From assembly GCA_029945375.1 (NCBI GenBank), contig CM057061.1, forward strand, positions 2,108,001 to 2,172,000: 64,000 nucleotides of DNA, given 5' to 3'. Numbering within the stretch: the first letter of the stretch is position 1; each line of letters begins with the position of its first letter. A program made the translations under genes and the position numbers. This DNA is from Agaricus subrufescens (lineage: Eukaryota > Basidiomycota > Agaricomycetes > Agaricales > Agaricaceae). A model generated the notes under the pieces. It ran no database searches, was not told the DNA's origin, and saw only the letters and a program-made list of their open reading frames with translations. Shown piece after piece: positions 53,170 to 63,560 of this stretch.

Positions 53170-54354
53170 ATGACGCTCAGACTCAAGCCCGTCGCCAGCC
53201 CGCCCCCGCCCTTTTCCTGGGACATCCCGCCCCCCTCGCCCCCCGACTCCGCCGCCCTCCCGTCTCCGCCTGCCGCATGGCTGTCTGCAAAGGACATGCG
53301 CCTCTACGGCTCCCGCCCCCTCTCCTCCACCTCGGACATCGGCGTCGTCAAGTGCAAAGACTGCACCAAGCCCGTCCTCCGCAGCTTCATCTCGGACCAC
53401 TCTAGTCAGTCGGCTCTGCCCACCCACCTAGATGTTTCTTCATCACCAGCCCAGACACCTGCGCCAAAATCCGCGCCGCCAATCTCAAGAACAACAAAGC
53501 CAAAGCGGAAGCTGATGGTATGTGGGACGTCGCCCGTAATCTAGCAAACGACGTCACAGCATGATCTAGACAAGAAGAATAACAAAAAACGTAAAGCATC
53601 CCCCACCCCAGAAGATAGCTCCCAGCCCCAGAAGAAAAAGGTCAAACCGCCGCCCAAGATCGCCAAGACCCGCGTCAAGGGCCCGATCGACTATGACAAG
53701 CAATGTGGAGTCATCAACGATAAGAATTTGCCATGCTCGCGATCTCTGACGTGCAAGTCCCATTCCATGGGAGCCAAGCGTGCTGTCCAGGGCCGTTCCC
53801 GCGCCTACGACGAACTTCTTCTTGAGTGGAACCGTGCAAACAACCCCAACTTTGTAGAACCGGTCAAACGCGAAACCAAAGCGGAGAAGAAGGAAAAGCG
53901 AGAACGAGAGAAGCAAGAGAAGAAGAGGCTAGAGGCGGAAGCTGCCGCCGCTCGTGGCGTTGACGTCAACGCCGCTGCATCTCACAAAAAGGCAGCCGTG
54001 GGTGTCACCAAGAAAGTGAGCAAGAAAGCTGCTGCTGCCGCAGCCGCCGTGCGCATGGCTACGGAACACGGCGGAGATGTTTCGGACGATCTGGATGAAC
54101 TGGATTCCGAGGCCGAGCTTGACGATCTTGTCAAGGCCGTCAATACGAGCATCGATCGCGGTATACTAGCGGTTCCTCTAGCCGTCCCCTATGATGCTGG
54201 CAGCTGGTTTGTTCAGCGGCGAGAGCGAGCGCGAGTCTGTCGAGATCTACTCTACGGCGCGCTTTCAAGTGGTAGTAACGGTGCGTCTGGCGCCCTGGGT
54301 GCGTTTAATATGGCTCGTACGTCGAGCATGGGACATGCACCAATGCATCGCTAA
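53170..54354 (+). CDS. sgf73: SAGA deubiquitinase-module subunit SGF73 (ataxin-7 family)
   Basis: This subunit anchors the H2B deubiquitinase module to SAGA. The start MTLRLKPVASPPPPFSW (53170) opens a Pro-rich segment. The small zinc finger reads CKDCTKPVLRSFISDH and, after an intron, SNTCAKIRAAN, giving C-x2-C ... H-x3-C. A basic linker follows (KKNNKKRKASPTPE ... KKKVKPPPKIAKTR). The SCA7 domain reads GPIDYDKQCGVINDKNLPCS then RSLTCKSHSMGAKRAVQGRS and RAYDELLLEWNRANNPNF, with its conserved Cys and His residues. The rest is charged, with a KEKREREKQEKKRLEAEAA coiled coil and Ala-rich stretches. Stop TAA at 54352-54354. Two or three introns are inferred in the first 450 bp. Confidence 0.92.
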
Positions 54355-54678
54355 CTCACGAAAACACCTCATGTTATTTGCATCCGATAATTGTATTGTA
54401 GAATCTACATAGCTCGATTCTTTTTGGAGTTGTATTATGATACATAACGCAGTAAAACACCGTAAAACCCAAAGGAAAAATAAGGTCTGGAAAAGACAAA
54501 GAAAACAGTACACAGCGTCCAGAAGTCTATAAAATAACAGCGAAACAAGTTTAAAGCCACGTGAAGGGAATGAGGTGATCTGGTTCTCAGAAGCGGATTC
54601 ACTACTGTATCTGGAGATCAGCGAAGGAGGAGAACGCACGATGAAAGGGAGGGGGGTATAGGAGCGAAATAGTCCGCA
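54355..54678. other. Convergent 3' flanks
   Basis: 324 bp between the facing stop codons of SGF73 and the next gene. A CACGTG lies at about 54558. No coding signal is seen. Confidence 0.45.
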
Positions 54679-55176
54679 TTATACATCGGCCACTGCGCGG
54701 ATGGCGGCAGTCCAGTCTGACCGTGACAAGAGGCCCTGCTGTTCAGCAGCCTCGAGGACAGCGACGATCCAGTCTTGACAGTGAGTCTTGGCATTTGGTC
54801 TGTGGAGCGGCACATCTGAAGCGATCTTTTCTAATCGCTTGCGGCTGGAAAGTGACATTTGTGTGATTTCGACGGCGCGAGTGTACTCCTCGGCGGTTCT
54901 TGTGATGGGGCCCCAGCTCATGTAGTCTGAGAGGTTGTTGCGGGCGAGGGAGATCTCGCGCTGGACAGGGACGCCGGTATTGCTCTTGCCGACCTTCCAG
55001 GCGAGCTTCCACAGGCTGTCGCGGGGCGAATGGGGGACGGTTCGGGTGGCAATTAATAGCACAGGGAGCGGGGTGTCAGGGTCCCGGAAGAGGTGGTCGA
55101 TGTCCACGGGGCGGCGCATGGAGTAGGTGACGAGGCGGGCGTTGTGCACGGAGGTCTCGGTGGTGGCAGAGGGCAT
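54679..55176 (-). CDS. Unknown fungal protein with NCQDW-like motif
   Basis: An intron-free frame of 165 codons from MPSATTETSVHNARL (55176) to TAA; two in-frame ATGs upstream (55212, 55260) are less likely because the second would overlap the p24 promoter. The composition is that of a real protein. Visible features are MRRPVDIDHLFRDPDTPLPV with a strand-like LLIATRTV, the block WKLAWKVGKS, and near the C-terminus KTHCQDWIVAVLEAAEQQGL. A Cys-Gln-Asp-Trp motif near the C-terminus is something I associate with uncharacterised basidiomycete families such as DUF6914; I cannot confirm this. No signal peptide or membrane segment is seen. It is divergent from the p24 gene, 92 bp apart. Confidence 0.65.
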   Translation of the reverse strand: MPSATTETSVHNARLVTYSMRRPVDIDHLFRDPDTPLPVLLIATRTVPHSPRDSLWKLAWKVGKSNTGVPVQREISLARNNLSDYMSWGPITRTAEEYTRAVEITQMSLSSRKRLEKIASDVPLHRPNAKTHCQDWIVAVLEAAEQQGLLSRSDWTAAIRAVADV

Positions 55177-55268
55177 GGTCGGAGAAGAGGGGAGGGGAGG
55201 TGCGAGCCTCATCGGGCCACGCTCTTTAAGCCGTCTCCCTAGTGGCGTGGGAACCCCCACCCTCTTCC
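55177..55268. promoter_or_regulatory. Short bidirectional promoter, unknown gene / p24
   Basis: Only 92 bp separate the two divergent start codons. The stretch is GC-rich. No specific site is recognised. Confidence 0.5.
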
Positions 55269-56059
55269 ATGCACATCCACCTCTTCTCCCTCCTCGCCCT
55301 CGCCGCCGCCGCCCGCGCCCTCCACTTCTACCTCGACGCCAACCAGCACCGCTGCTTCATCGAGGAGCTCCCCACCGACACCGTTGTCGAAGGTCTGCCC
55401 CGCCCCAGAGCCCCTCTGTCCGTCTGACACGCCGCAGGTCACTACAACGCCCTCGAGTGGTCTGAAAAAGACCAGATTTACGTGCAAAACCCCGAACTCG
55501 GCATCGTCGTCAACATCCAGGCATGGCCCTCTCTTCACACACGGCCCATGTATATTAATCGTCTTCTGCAGGAGGAACCGTCAGGCCATGTCGTCGCCCA
55601 AACAACCGGGCCAAACCAGGGGAAATTCACCTTCACATCCCACGAGGCCGGCGACCACTCGATATGTCTCTCTACAAACCACACCACCTGGTTCAGCCAC
55701 ACCCACATCCGTCTCAACCTCGACATCGTCGTAGGCTCAACCAAACCCGACTTCGAACACGACCGGTCCCATGTATCCCAGCTGGCTGGGAAACTCCGCG
55801 ACCTCAACCAAAAACTAGAAGACATCCGCCGGGAACAACAATACCAACGAGAACGAGAGGCTGATTACCGGGACCTTAGCGAAGCTACGAATTCCAGGGC
55901 CGTGTGGTATAGCATCGTCCAGATCATCGTCCTGATCGTTACCTGCGTATGGCAGTTACGCCATCTCAAGGTATGCCTCCTACCCTCCTTGGCCTATTCA
56001 TTTACCCTGTTCCTGAATTTCCTGCCCAGCACTTTTTTGAAGACAGGAAAATGCGATGA
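55269..56059 (+). CDS. p24/TMED family cargo receptor (ERP1/EMP24 type)
   Basis: A type I membrane protein cycling between ER and Golgi in COPII/COPI vesicles. The start MHIHLFSLLALAAAARA (55269) is a signal peptide; an in-frame ATG at 55242 would spoil it. The GOLD domain reads LHFYLDANQHRCFIEELPTD, the first of its paired cysteines being in HRCFIEEL and the second in HSICLSTN. After that come a coiled coil (LAGKLRDLNQKLEDIRREQQ) and REREADYRDLSEATNSRAVW, the family's RxxR...N-x-R motif. One membrane helix follows (YSIVQIIVLIVTCVWQLRHL). The last exon, after an intron with donor near 55972, gives KHFFEDRKMR, a short cytosolic tail with FF for COP binding, ending at 56057-56059. It resembles the p24-alpha branch. 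It converges on ETR1 with 65 bp between stops. Confidence 0.92.
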
Positions 56060-56124
56060 TATATATCTAATATATACATACTATTTTCGTCTCACGTTTA
56101 ATCACACGAGGCTACCTCTTTTTT

Positions 56125-57656
56125 TCACTCGCCGAACCTGAGAAGAACTTTTTTTCCATGTCTACCTTGCGCAAGTTTCCCAAACACTTGCCGAAGTTTG
56201 TCCGTCGCCGTATCATCATCGTCCTCCCTCTCGACTGTCACAACCTCGTGCTCAGGTGCTTGGAGCTTAGAAAAGAAATAGCAAAATTAAGTACTTTAAA
56301 CGAAAAACAGTGAGAACTTGCTGTACCTTGCCATCTCTAATGAGCTGTGTCAGAGACTCCATCAACCCTTCTCGTTCCTCAATCGAACGCTCGGTATACC
56401 AACGACTTTGCCAAAACCCATGCGCGGTCAAGTTCTTGAATATGAAAGCCGACGTTGGTAAAGATAAAGGTTGTTTTGACATGGCTCCATACGACACAAG
56501 ATGTGCGTCTTTGCCTAGGTATTTGATCATCGCCGTTGTCTCTTTTCCACCTGTATAAATGTTTTTCCGTATTTGAATATTACATGTTTTATTGAGATGG
56601 ATATGGAGGATACGTTACCGACGCAGTTCAGAGCCAAACGAATTTCCTACAAAGACAGGTTAGAGATTTTCACGTTTTCTGTCTCTATAAACTTACCGAG
56701 CCGTTCGTCCATTCCTTGACTCTGTCACGTAGAGTCTTGTCCGCCAAATCATCATAAGTGAGCACCTGAGTCGCTCCAAGACTTGTCAATTGTTTCCCAA
56801 GTTTTGAGATATCATCCCTACAAAAACATCAGAAAGCGGGCTTACAAAATCTTTTTTCAATAAGCCTTGAAGGCTTACCGATTTCGCACAAAGTTGAGAG
56901 TCTTTAATCCACGAGCAGCAGCAATCTGTATAACCGCTTGTCCAACCTGAAAAGGAAAACCTACACTCAGTACGTGCGCTAGTAAAAACGAAAACGGAAA
57001 AACGTACAGCACTATTTGCTCCATTCTGCATAACCCAATCTCCCTCTTTCAATTCCACATAATCCCTCAACATATTATATGCCGTAGGAGGATTAACCTT
57101 TTCAAAAAAAAACATGAACAACAATCATCTCATCGCAAGAAAAACGCACCGTAATAGTAGCACCATCCACCTCCGAAATCCCATCCCTATTCGGAATCTT
57201 AATAACATCGCCAACCTCAACATTCCTATCCATACACCAAGTCCCCATCTGCTGCTTCCTCATAACAACCCAATCCCCAACACCCACACCACCATTATTG
57301 TTACTATCACCAACAGCAGTAACCCTCGCCAAACCCTCATTCCCACCTACATACCACCCATACTCATTTTTACTAGCCTTGGCAGGGTAAACACCTTCAA
57401 TAACATTGATATCCGCAGGGTTTATAGGAGATAACAAAAATCGGATGTTAAGAGTCCCAGGAGGAGGGGTGGAGTGTGATTCCGGTAGGGACACGACTTT
57501 CAAAACTTGTGTCGGATCACCAGTTTGTGAATACGCCACAGCACGGTTGAGAAACCTCGTGTGCGATGACGAAAAGTGTCGAGAAAAGCCGCCTGCATGG
57601 CGGACTTTATGAATGACCAATGGTTGTCGCGGTTGTCGTAAGAAGGAAAACATCAT
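56125..57656 (-). CDS. etr1: Mitochondrial trans-2-enoyl-ACP reductase (ETR1/MECR)
   Basis: The last enzyme of the mitochondrial fatty acid synthesis cycle, a zinc-free MDR-family NADPH reductase supplying octanoyl-ACP for lipoate. The start MMFSFLRQPRQPLVIHKVRH (57656) is a presequence rich in R and S. The reductase domain shows RAVAYSQTGDPTQVLKVVSL, LLSPINPADINVIEGVYP, YVGGNEGLARVTAVG, GDWVVMRKQQMGTWCMDRNV, PPTAYNMLRDYVELKEGDW and VMQNGANSAVGQAVIQIAAA, the nucleotide-binding region. Later exons show LKTLNFVRNRDD, RLALNCVGGKETTAMIKYLG, HLVSYGAMSKQPLSLPTSAF, FKNLTAHGFWQSRWYTE and KVLLRFGE. The tyrosine of INVIEGVYP is the position of the catalytic tyrosine. Six or so short introns are inferred. 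An in-frame ATG at 57683 is an alternative start. Confidence 0.92.
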
Positions 57657-57718
57657 TCTTTGGAGCTCAAATGCAGTGATCAACCTTATTGCTTGTACTA
57701 AATTTAGATTATTCCCAT

Positions 57719-58332
57719 TTAGACCACCAATAGTGCATTTCTCTCTTTCAATGATCTATCTATGTTGCATGCGAACACTACGACCGGGATTGTCAAATCA
57801 CCAGCAGCATCTCTTACCGCATCTGTTGTACGTTGAGCGCCAACCGTATCACTCACATGAGTGAATACTATCCCCCGTTTGATATCACTACCACCACCAA
57901 CTTGAACTTTGCAAGCCACTAACATGCCTCTAATGAATGCACCTGTCTTCCCTTCGGCATACATTTCTTCCACCACAGGCAATCACCACACCCCTGATGA
58001 TCACTGCGAAAATTCATAAAACATGAAACGGAAGCGTCAACCACCTCATTTGGTGAAACTTCTTCATCTGTACGATCTTCCGATAAAAAACACGTCCAGA
58101 TACTTGCGGCCGCATTAACAATCCCGAGGATCACCCCTCTGCCACGTTTCTTCTTACGACTCATTAATGACTCATTCCTCTCTAATCGATCGTGACTCAA
58201 CCTCCTACGTTTCGAACCCACTTCACGCCTTAGTCCCCTCTGCAACTTTCCCTGTTCTTCGCCCACCATCAAAGAACCCTCAACGTCCACGAGCTTTCCC
58301 AAAATATCCTCAACCCTTGTCTGTCGTTTCAT
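57719..58332 (-). CDS. Uncertain open region, unrecognised protein
   Basis: Two overlapping frames on the minus strand may be parts of one gene. The first (58332-57919) starts MKRQTRVEDILGKLVDVEG and is basic in the middle (LMSRKKKRGRGVILGIVNAA). The second (57982-57719) reads MLVACKVQVGGGSDIKRGIV and LTIPVVVFACNIDRSLKERN. I could not find a splice junction that joins them cleanly: the switch would need an acceptor near 57990, where the second frame has a stop. I recognise no family. It could be a gene with an intron that I misplace, a frameshifted relic, or chance. It lies tandem to ETR1, 62 bp upstream of its start. Confidence 0.25.
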
Positions 58333-59400
58333 GCCTACCGTAGGCGAAGTCGGTAAACCCCACTACGGTTTACACCAGTCATATACCGACTTCAATTAAA
58401 TGTTCGAGCATGGCAATGACTCAGCCTATTTCAGTGTAGGTGTATGACCTGCGACCTGCACGTATGTGCACCGCATCACCGATATGGAATGAACGGACCA
58501 GAACGAAATGAAGTGGTATCTCGAACAGCGACAGGTGGACTTGGTATGATGGATACGTCTGCGTATATGGTAAAGTTATGGCTTTTACTTTACTACTCTA
58601 TCAATATTAATGGACATGTGGATAGTCCGACAACCCGAGAAGATAGGATAAGAGCAAGAGGGTTACGACAGGACCCCCTACCCGCAACGCTGGAATAGCA
58701 GAAAATCAAGTGAAGAGGTAATGTGTTTGAGCAATGAATGGACCAATAATCTTGTATGCACGAGCAGTGTTTCGGACCCCACCCACACTCGTTTCTAACT
58801 TATTTGGCAGCCAGAATTCATATAACGATGTCATTGGAAGAAGGGGACCCATGAACGCCTTTCATGAGCTGTAAAGTAGAATTTCGCCACACATGGACTT
58901 TCGAAATATTAGAAAAGTTCGTACTCTCCGGGCCCTGATCGTTCTTACAGGTAAATTAGGTACCCCATGCGTGGATGGATCTCGACTTCGTTCGCGATCA
59001 TGCATAGCCCGGAAATCTTAGCTCCATCAATTCTCTTGCCATGGTATGACCTTGACTTCATCCACCATGCCCGTTGTAACTCGCCTGATTGCCTCCGATT
59101 GTTCCTTCCACCCATCTGGAGTCGTCTTTTGTCGGGCCCTAACAGTGGCCTCGCCTTGTGCTCTACGATTTCCGGGGATACTCTGGACAACCTTTATGTC
59201 ACGTTTTTCGATATATGTTTGCGCTGCGAAACAAATAAAATTTCCCCGTATCTCATTCATAAGTTGCGTTCAGTATGCATTTAAACCAGGAAAAGACGCG
59301 ATGGGGTGGTGGTGATGAAACGGCACGCTCGTAATTATGCATACGCGGGAATAATAGACAGGGCTGGTTGTACTGTACCATCTGCAACACCCTGGTGAAC

Positions 59401-59490
59401 TTTTCTGTCCAAGTTCGGCAATTAACTAAAACCCCATAGAATGATGAGGAATATCGATATGTTGCCGTGACATGAAGAATGTGTGACAAC
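59401..59490. repeat. Diverged direct repeat, copy A (core)
   Basis: The core starts CTTTTCTGTCCAAG and contains GAATATCGATATGTTGCC followed by GAAGAATGTGTGACAAC. It aligns with copies B and C. The similarity probably extends left to about 59300 (CGCTCGTAAT) and right to about 59600 (CCCAGAGTTCTCGAAT). Confidence 0.6.
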
Positions 59491-61564
59491 TTCTTGTGAC
59501 AAGATGTGCCCCTATTCAACCTTATACCTTACTCTTACACTTAACACCTGCTCTCGGTGCCACCCAGAGTTCTCGAATTTCCTTTTACAAATGCCTAACA
59601 GAATTTCTTACTTCCTGCCGTTGACTATGCGTTGTGCCGAAGGCTTGAGGATTCCTAATTCCTTGTCAGTCACCTAGCTGCGTTTGTTCCCAACTGGCAC
59701 TATCGAGCGTACAGCTCGTGAGACTCCAACAGCATTCGTGGGTTCTCCTTCTACCACTGTTGCTGGAGTTTTGAAGCAAGATTTTCTGACTGACATTAGC
59801 AGGCATGAACACAGCTTCGGGGTCGAAACGTCTAAAGGTGTAGGTGCACATTCGATCGCACAGGACTAGTTTTTCGTTTGGATTGGACGGACTACTGAAG
59901 AGCTGAGGTACGAGGTGGAGAAAATGGGTACGTCTCTCATTCTGTTATGGCGACGTATGTCCGGAAAAGTTGACAAAGTCACCTTTCTGTTTTAGGCATA
60001 TAGAACACCAAGTTCTGCAGCGCTACATCTGTCACAATCGCAATAGCATCGGTTTGTCGATACCTTTGTCTATGAAATGGCTGGGAACTCGCTCACAGGT
60101 TCTTAGTGAATCTCATGTTATTTCACGCTACTCGACTCTTGTCGCCTCCGCCACTCAGAAATCGGCCATGTCGAACATCGCTTACATCTCAAAGCGAACG
60201 CTAACTACCATGACGCTTTGTTGAGTTCTAGAGGTGTACTCCTGGCGAATGGAATTAGGTTGGGATTGGGTATTTTGGTGATGGGTAAGTGGGAGAGTGT
60301 AATAGTGAATACTCATATAACCGACTGCATCTACCTGTACAGGCAACAGGAAGGCCCAAGTGTATTGTGCTTATGGCAAAGTATCTATGTGAATTGGAGT
60401 AGTGATGACCACTGGGGCGATAAAGTAACAACCATAGCTAGCTCCAATGATAGGCTCGAGTATGGTCGTGCACCACTTTATTCGCGCGTGGGGATACAAG
60501 TTGCGACATGCACGTACACCACATGCGTCACCACGAATGGACCGGATCCGGACGCCACGGTATCGCGAACGACAACAGGTGAACAGTATACGATGATCGG
60601 TATGTCTATATCTGTATCTAATATGTGGCTTTAAGTTAACATGATATCATGATGGCACAGATGTTGACGAATCAATTCTGTTTTATTTGACCACTCCGCA
60701 GGCGATATCTGTGGATATGTAAACGCTTCGAAAAGTCAAAAGGATAGCAAAACTGTCACGACAGGTGCACTCACCCAAAACGTTGGACTAGCGTAAATCC
60801 AACAAGTAGAGGGAAAGGGTGGCGAATGCTAACAAGTGGTGGACCAATACCCGCTGACGGTGTTTCCGACTTTACCTCTCAAGTAGTGGGCACTCATATT
60901 AAGGTGCTGACGAGACATGAGAAGCACATAAAGCTCCGCCATAAACTTTCTAATTATAAGGTCAGAACCGTTGGTATGTTGGTCTTCTATCTTTTCGAAA
61001 ATGTTAGATCATTCATATGATGACTACAGAAAGTTTCCAGCCCCCTACCGGCTCCACATCATCAATCTTCCTTGTGGAAGTATATACCAATACATTGAAA
61101 AGGTTTGTATTCGCCTGGCCCTCAAACCCCTACCATCAGCTGTTCTTACAGATGAACTAGGCACCACGCACGTATCGAGAACCCTCAACTTCGTTCTGGA
61201 GCATGTATGGCCTCCTCGACTAGTCCAATCCGCTTTGATAGAACTGTGACTGCATTTCCCTTTCTCCTACTTTCCGGCTTCTTCGGACCGCCTTGCAGAG
61301 CTCGTCTTTAATCCGGATCTAGTGGCCCCGGACTGTGCCTCCGTTACTCCCGAACAACTTTCGTGTCTTGCCCTACACGTTCAGACTGTCTGAAATATAG
61401 GCGCGTCTCTTGCACCCCATCCCTGATTTCCATCTAGCACGCATGGATATGACTCGGGAAAAACGTGACGATGAAGTGACGAAGAACCAGAACGCTCGTA
61501 ATCACGCGAACGGAGAACAACGAGACCATGATCAGTTGTAGTACAATCTACCATACCTCAGTCA

Positions 61565-61655
61565 GCTTTTCCGTCCAGGTCCGGTGATGAAGAGCTGCGG
61601 GACGACTGGGAATATCAATCTGTTGTCGCGACTTGGAGAATGCGTGACCACATTG
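61565..61655. repeat. Diverged direct repeat, copy B (core)
   Basis: The core starts CTTTTCCGTCCAGG and contains GAATATCAATCTGTTGTC followed by GGAGAATGCGTGACCAC. The left extension contains CGCTCGTAATCACGCG (as CGCTCGTAATTATGC in copy A), the right extension CCCAGGATATACGAAT. Confidence 0.6.
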
Positions 61656-62557
61656 TGACACGGTCTCGCGTGCAACCTACCTCTCACTTCACTCGACACC
61701 CACTCTCAATGCCATCACCCAGGATATACGAATCGTTGCTCTGCATGTCATACCGAATTCCTCCCTCCCGCGTCACCTCGAATATGTTCACTACGCCACT
61801 TCTGGAGCTTACGATTGCTATTAGAGACATCACAATTCCCTCAGGCTTATAGGACTGCGCAGTTTTCAATCTCATTTCGACGCATTTAGTGGCTACCTTA
61901 TCGACGATATGCGATATGGCCACTATCATTGCCGGTCAAAACAGCGTTTCGCTCTTCAGTCCGTTTTCCAACAATAAGATCAGGTTCAAGCCTTCAACGG
62001 AAGTGATTTTGACCATCGTACGGCTGTTATCGCCTCTACTTTCGTTAACCTGACTACGCTGGAGCATAGGCTCGAATGTTAGTCCAGTTCGAGCGGACAC
62101 AAATCTCTTTTACCTAAGCAGGAGAACCTTTCGGCACGGACAGCCGCCTCGATAAAATGTATGAGAGGTATCAAATTATCTGCTCCCTGGGGTACAAGCA
62201 CAAAGTATCACAAGCTTTTCTCCAGCCACCGCTTTCCTTATTGCGTGCCCTCTCTTCCCCTATCTCCACCCATTTTCGAGCCACCGTCTTGGACCTCTGA
62301 ATTTGCGTATAGTGCCTTTATCTGGTTGATGGGCTCGGCAGCGACGCTCCCAATCTACTAGATTTCCGTTACTTCTTTTTGCTTGCTACATGTGAGCACA
62401 TGGAAATGTGGGGTCCTGTACGCAGTCCAATTACGCTTTTGCATGACAACCGGCGAAGAGAAGGTGACGGTGACAACGGCTCGGGAAGCACTCAGCCCCG
62501 ACACGGGGAAAGGACGCAACAAAATTAGCCATAATATGATCTACAGTACCATGGCCA

Positions 62558-62625
62558 GCTTTTCCGTTCGGGTGTCGGGTGCGGCGATAAAGAATGAGGA
62601 AGAATAGCGATATGTCGCCAGCACG
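62558..62625. repeat. Diverged direct repeat, copy C (core)
   Basis: The core starts CTTTTCCGTTCGGG and contains GAATAGCGATATGTCGCC. In minus-strand reading both A and C give ATYRYSSSF then TEK, so the repeat may derive from coding sequence. The match is shorter than in A and B. Confidence 0.5.
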
Positions 62626-63560
62626 AAGGTTCCGCTTTGGTTCCGCCAATCGACTTGGACCTACGCTATCATTGCTTGCCCCTGCCCCCATGCCACCAGG
62701 GGCTCACACACTCACTATTAACTCATGAAAGAACGTATATTCAGGCTCTCATTGCTGCAGCATAATTGACATTCAGAGTGAGTGACTGCGACATGACGCT
62801 GCCACTGCTGAGATCTCATCACATCATTGTTTTAAAGGCTTGGCGATCCTCAGACAGACTCGTATTTGCATGTCCCGTGGATATTGTCAGCGATACACAG
62901 CATGACGATTATGACGACAGACCCTTTACCGGTCAACTCTCTTTGAAGGATCCCCTCATCCTGATGATATTGAGTTTCCGTCAGGAACATATGTCACTAC
63001 GAACTCGTCGTACCTACAACTGTCTCGCGTCGTCTGTTTGTGGAGGAAGGAGGATTGCATTCCGAGTGATACAATGTTTCACTACACCTTGAAAGGGATT
63101 TCTCCGCCGAGATGAATCACTTCAACGAGGCTAAGAAAGCTATATGGCAAGGACAATCATAGCAGCCAGAAATACATATCTGATGTCCAGTCACCTGCAT
63201 TGGGGTATGAGCAGAGTGAAGATGTTGAGCAACAGAGGATCGTCCTTATGTCGATGGGTGTGTATTATCAAGAAGTATTTATACGGCTACTTTGTTTACA
63301 AGCCAAGAACGTCACGCTTGCTATTTCTTTGTCTTCAGGTAAAGAGAAGGAAGTGTTCGTACCAATAACTCGAATAACTCAGAATTGTTTGTCAGTGCTA
63401 CGAGGTTGAGTATGTGGGATCTCTGGCTGTGTTTGGTTCTAAACTGTGCCAATCTGTCAATGTACAGCCAAATCAACTCCCACGCCCGCTCGTCTCACCT
63501 TGCTCACCTCCAGCTAAACTTTTCTAACACAACTCTCTGACTAATATCACCACACACCAC

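Larger units (their letters stand above)
58333..63560. other. 5.2 kb gene-poor region with diverged repeats
   Basis: No intact gene is recognised. Many short open frames on both strands look like exon fragments without family signature (for example 59684-59869 and 60971-61249 on the plus strand). Three diverged copies of one sequence lie in direct orientation and are listed separately. The style suggests decayed copies of a gene family or element, possibly related to the incomplete gene at the right edge, but I cannot show that link. Confidence 0.4.
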
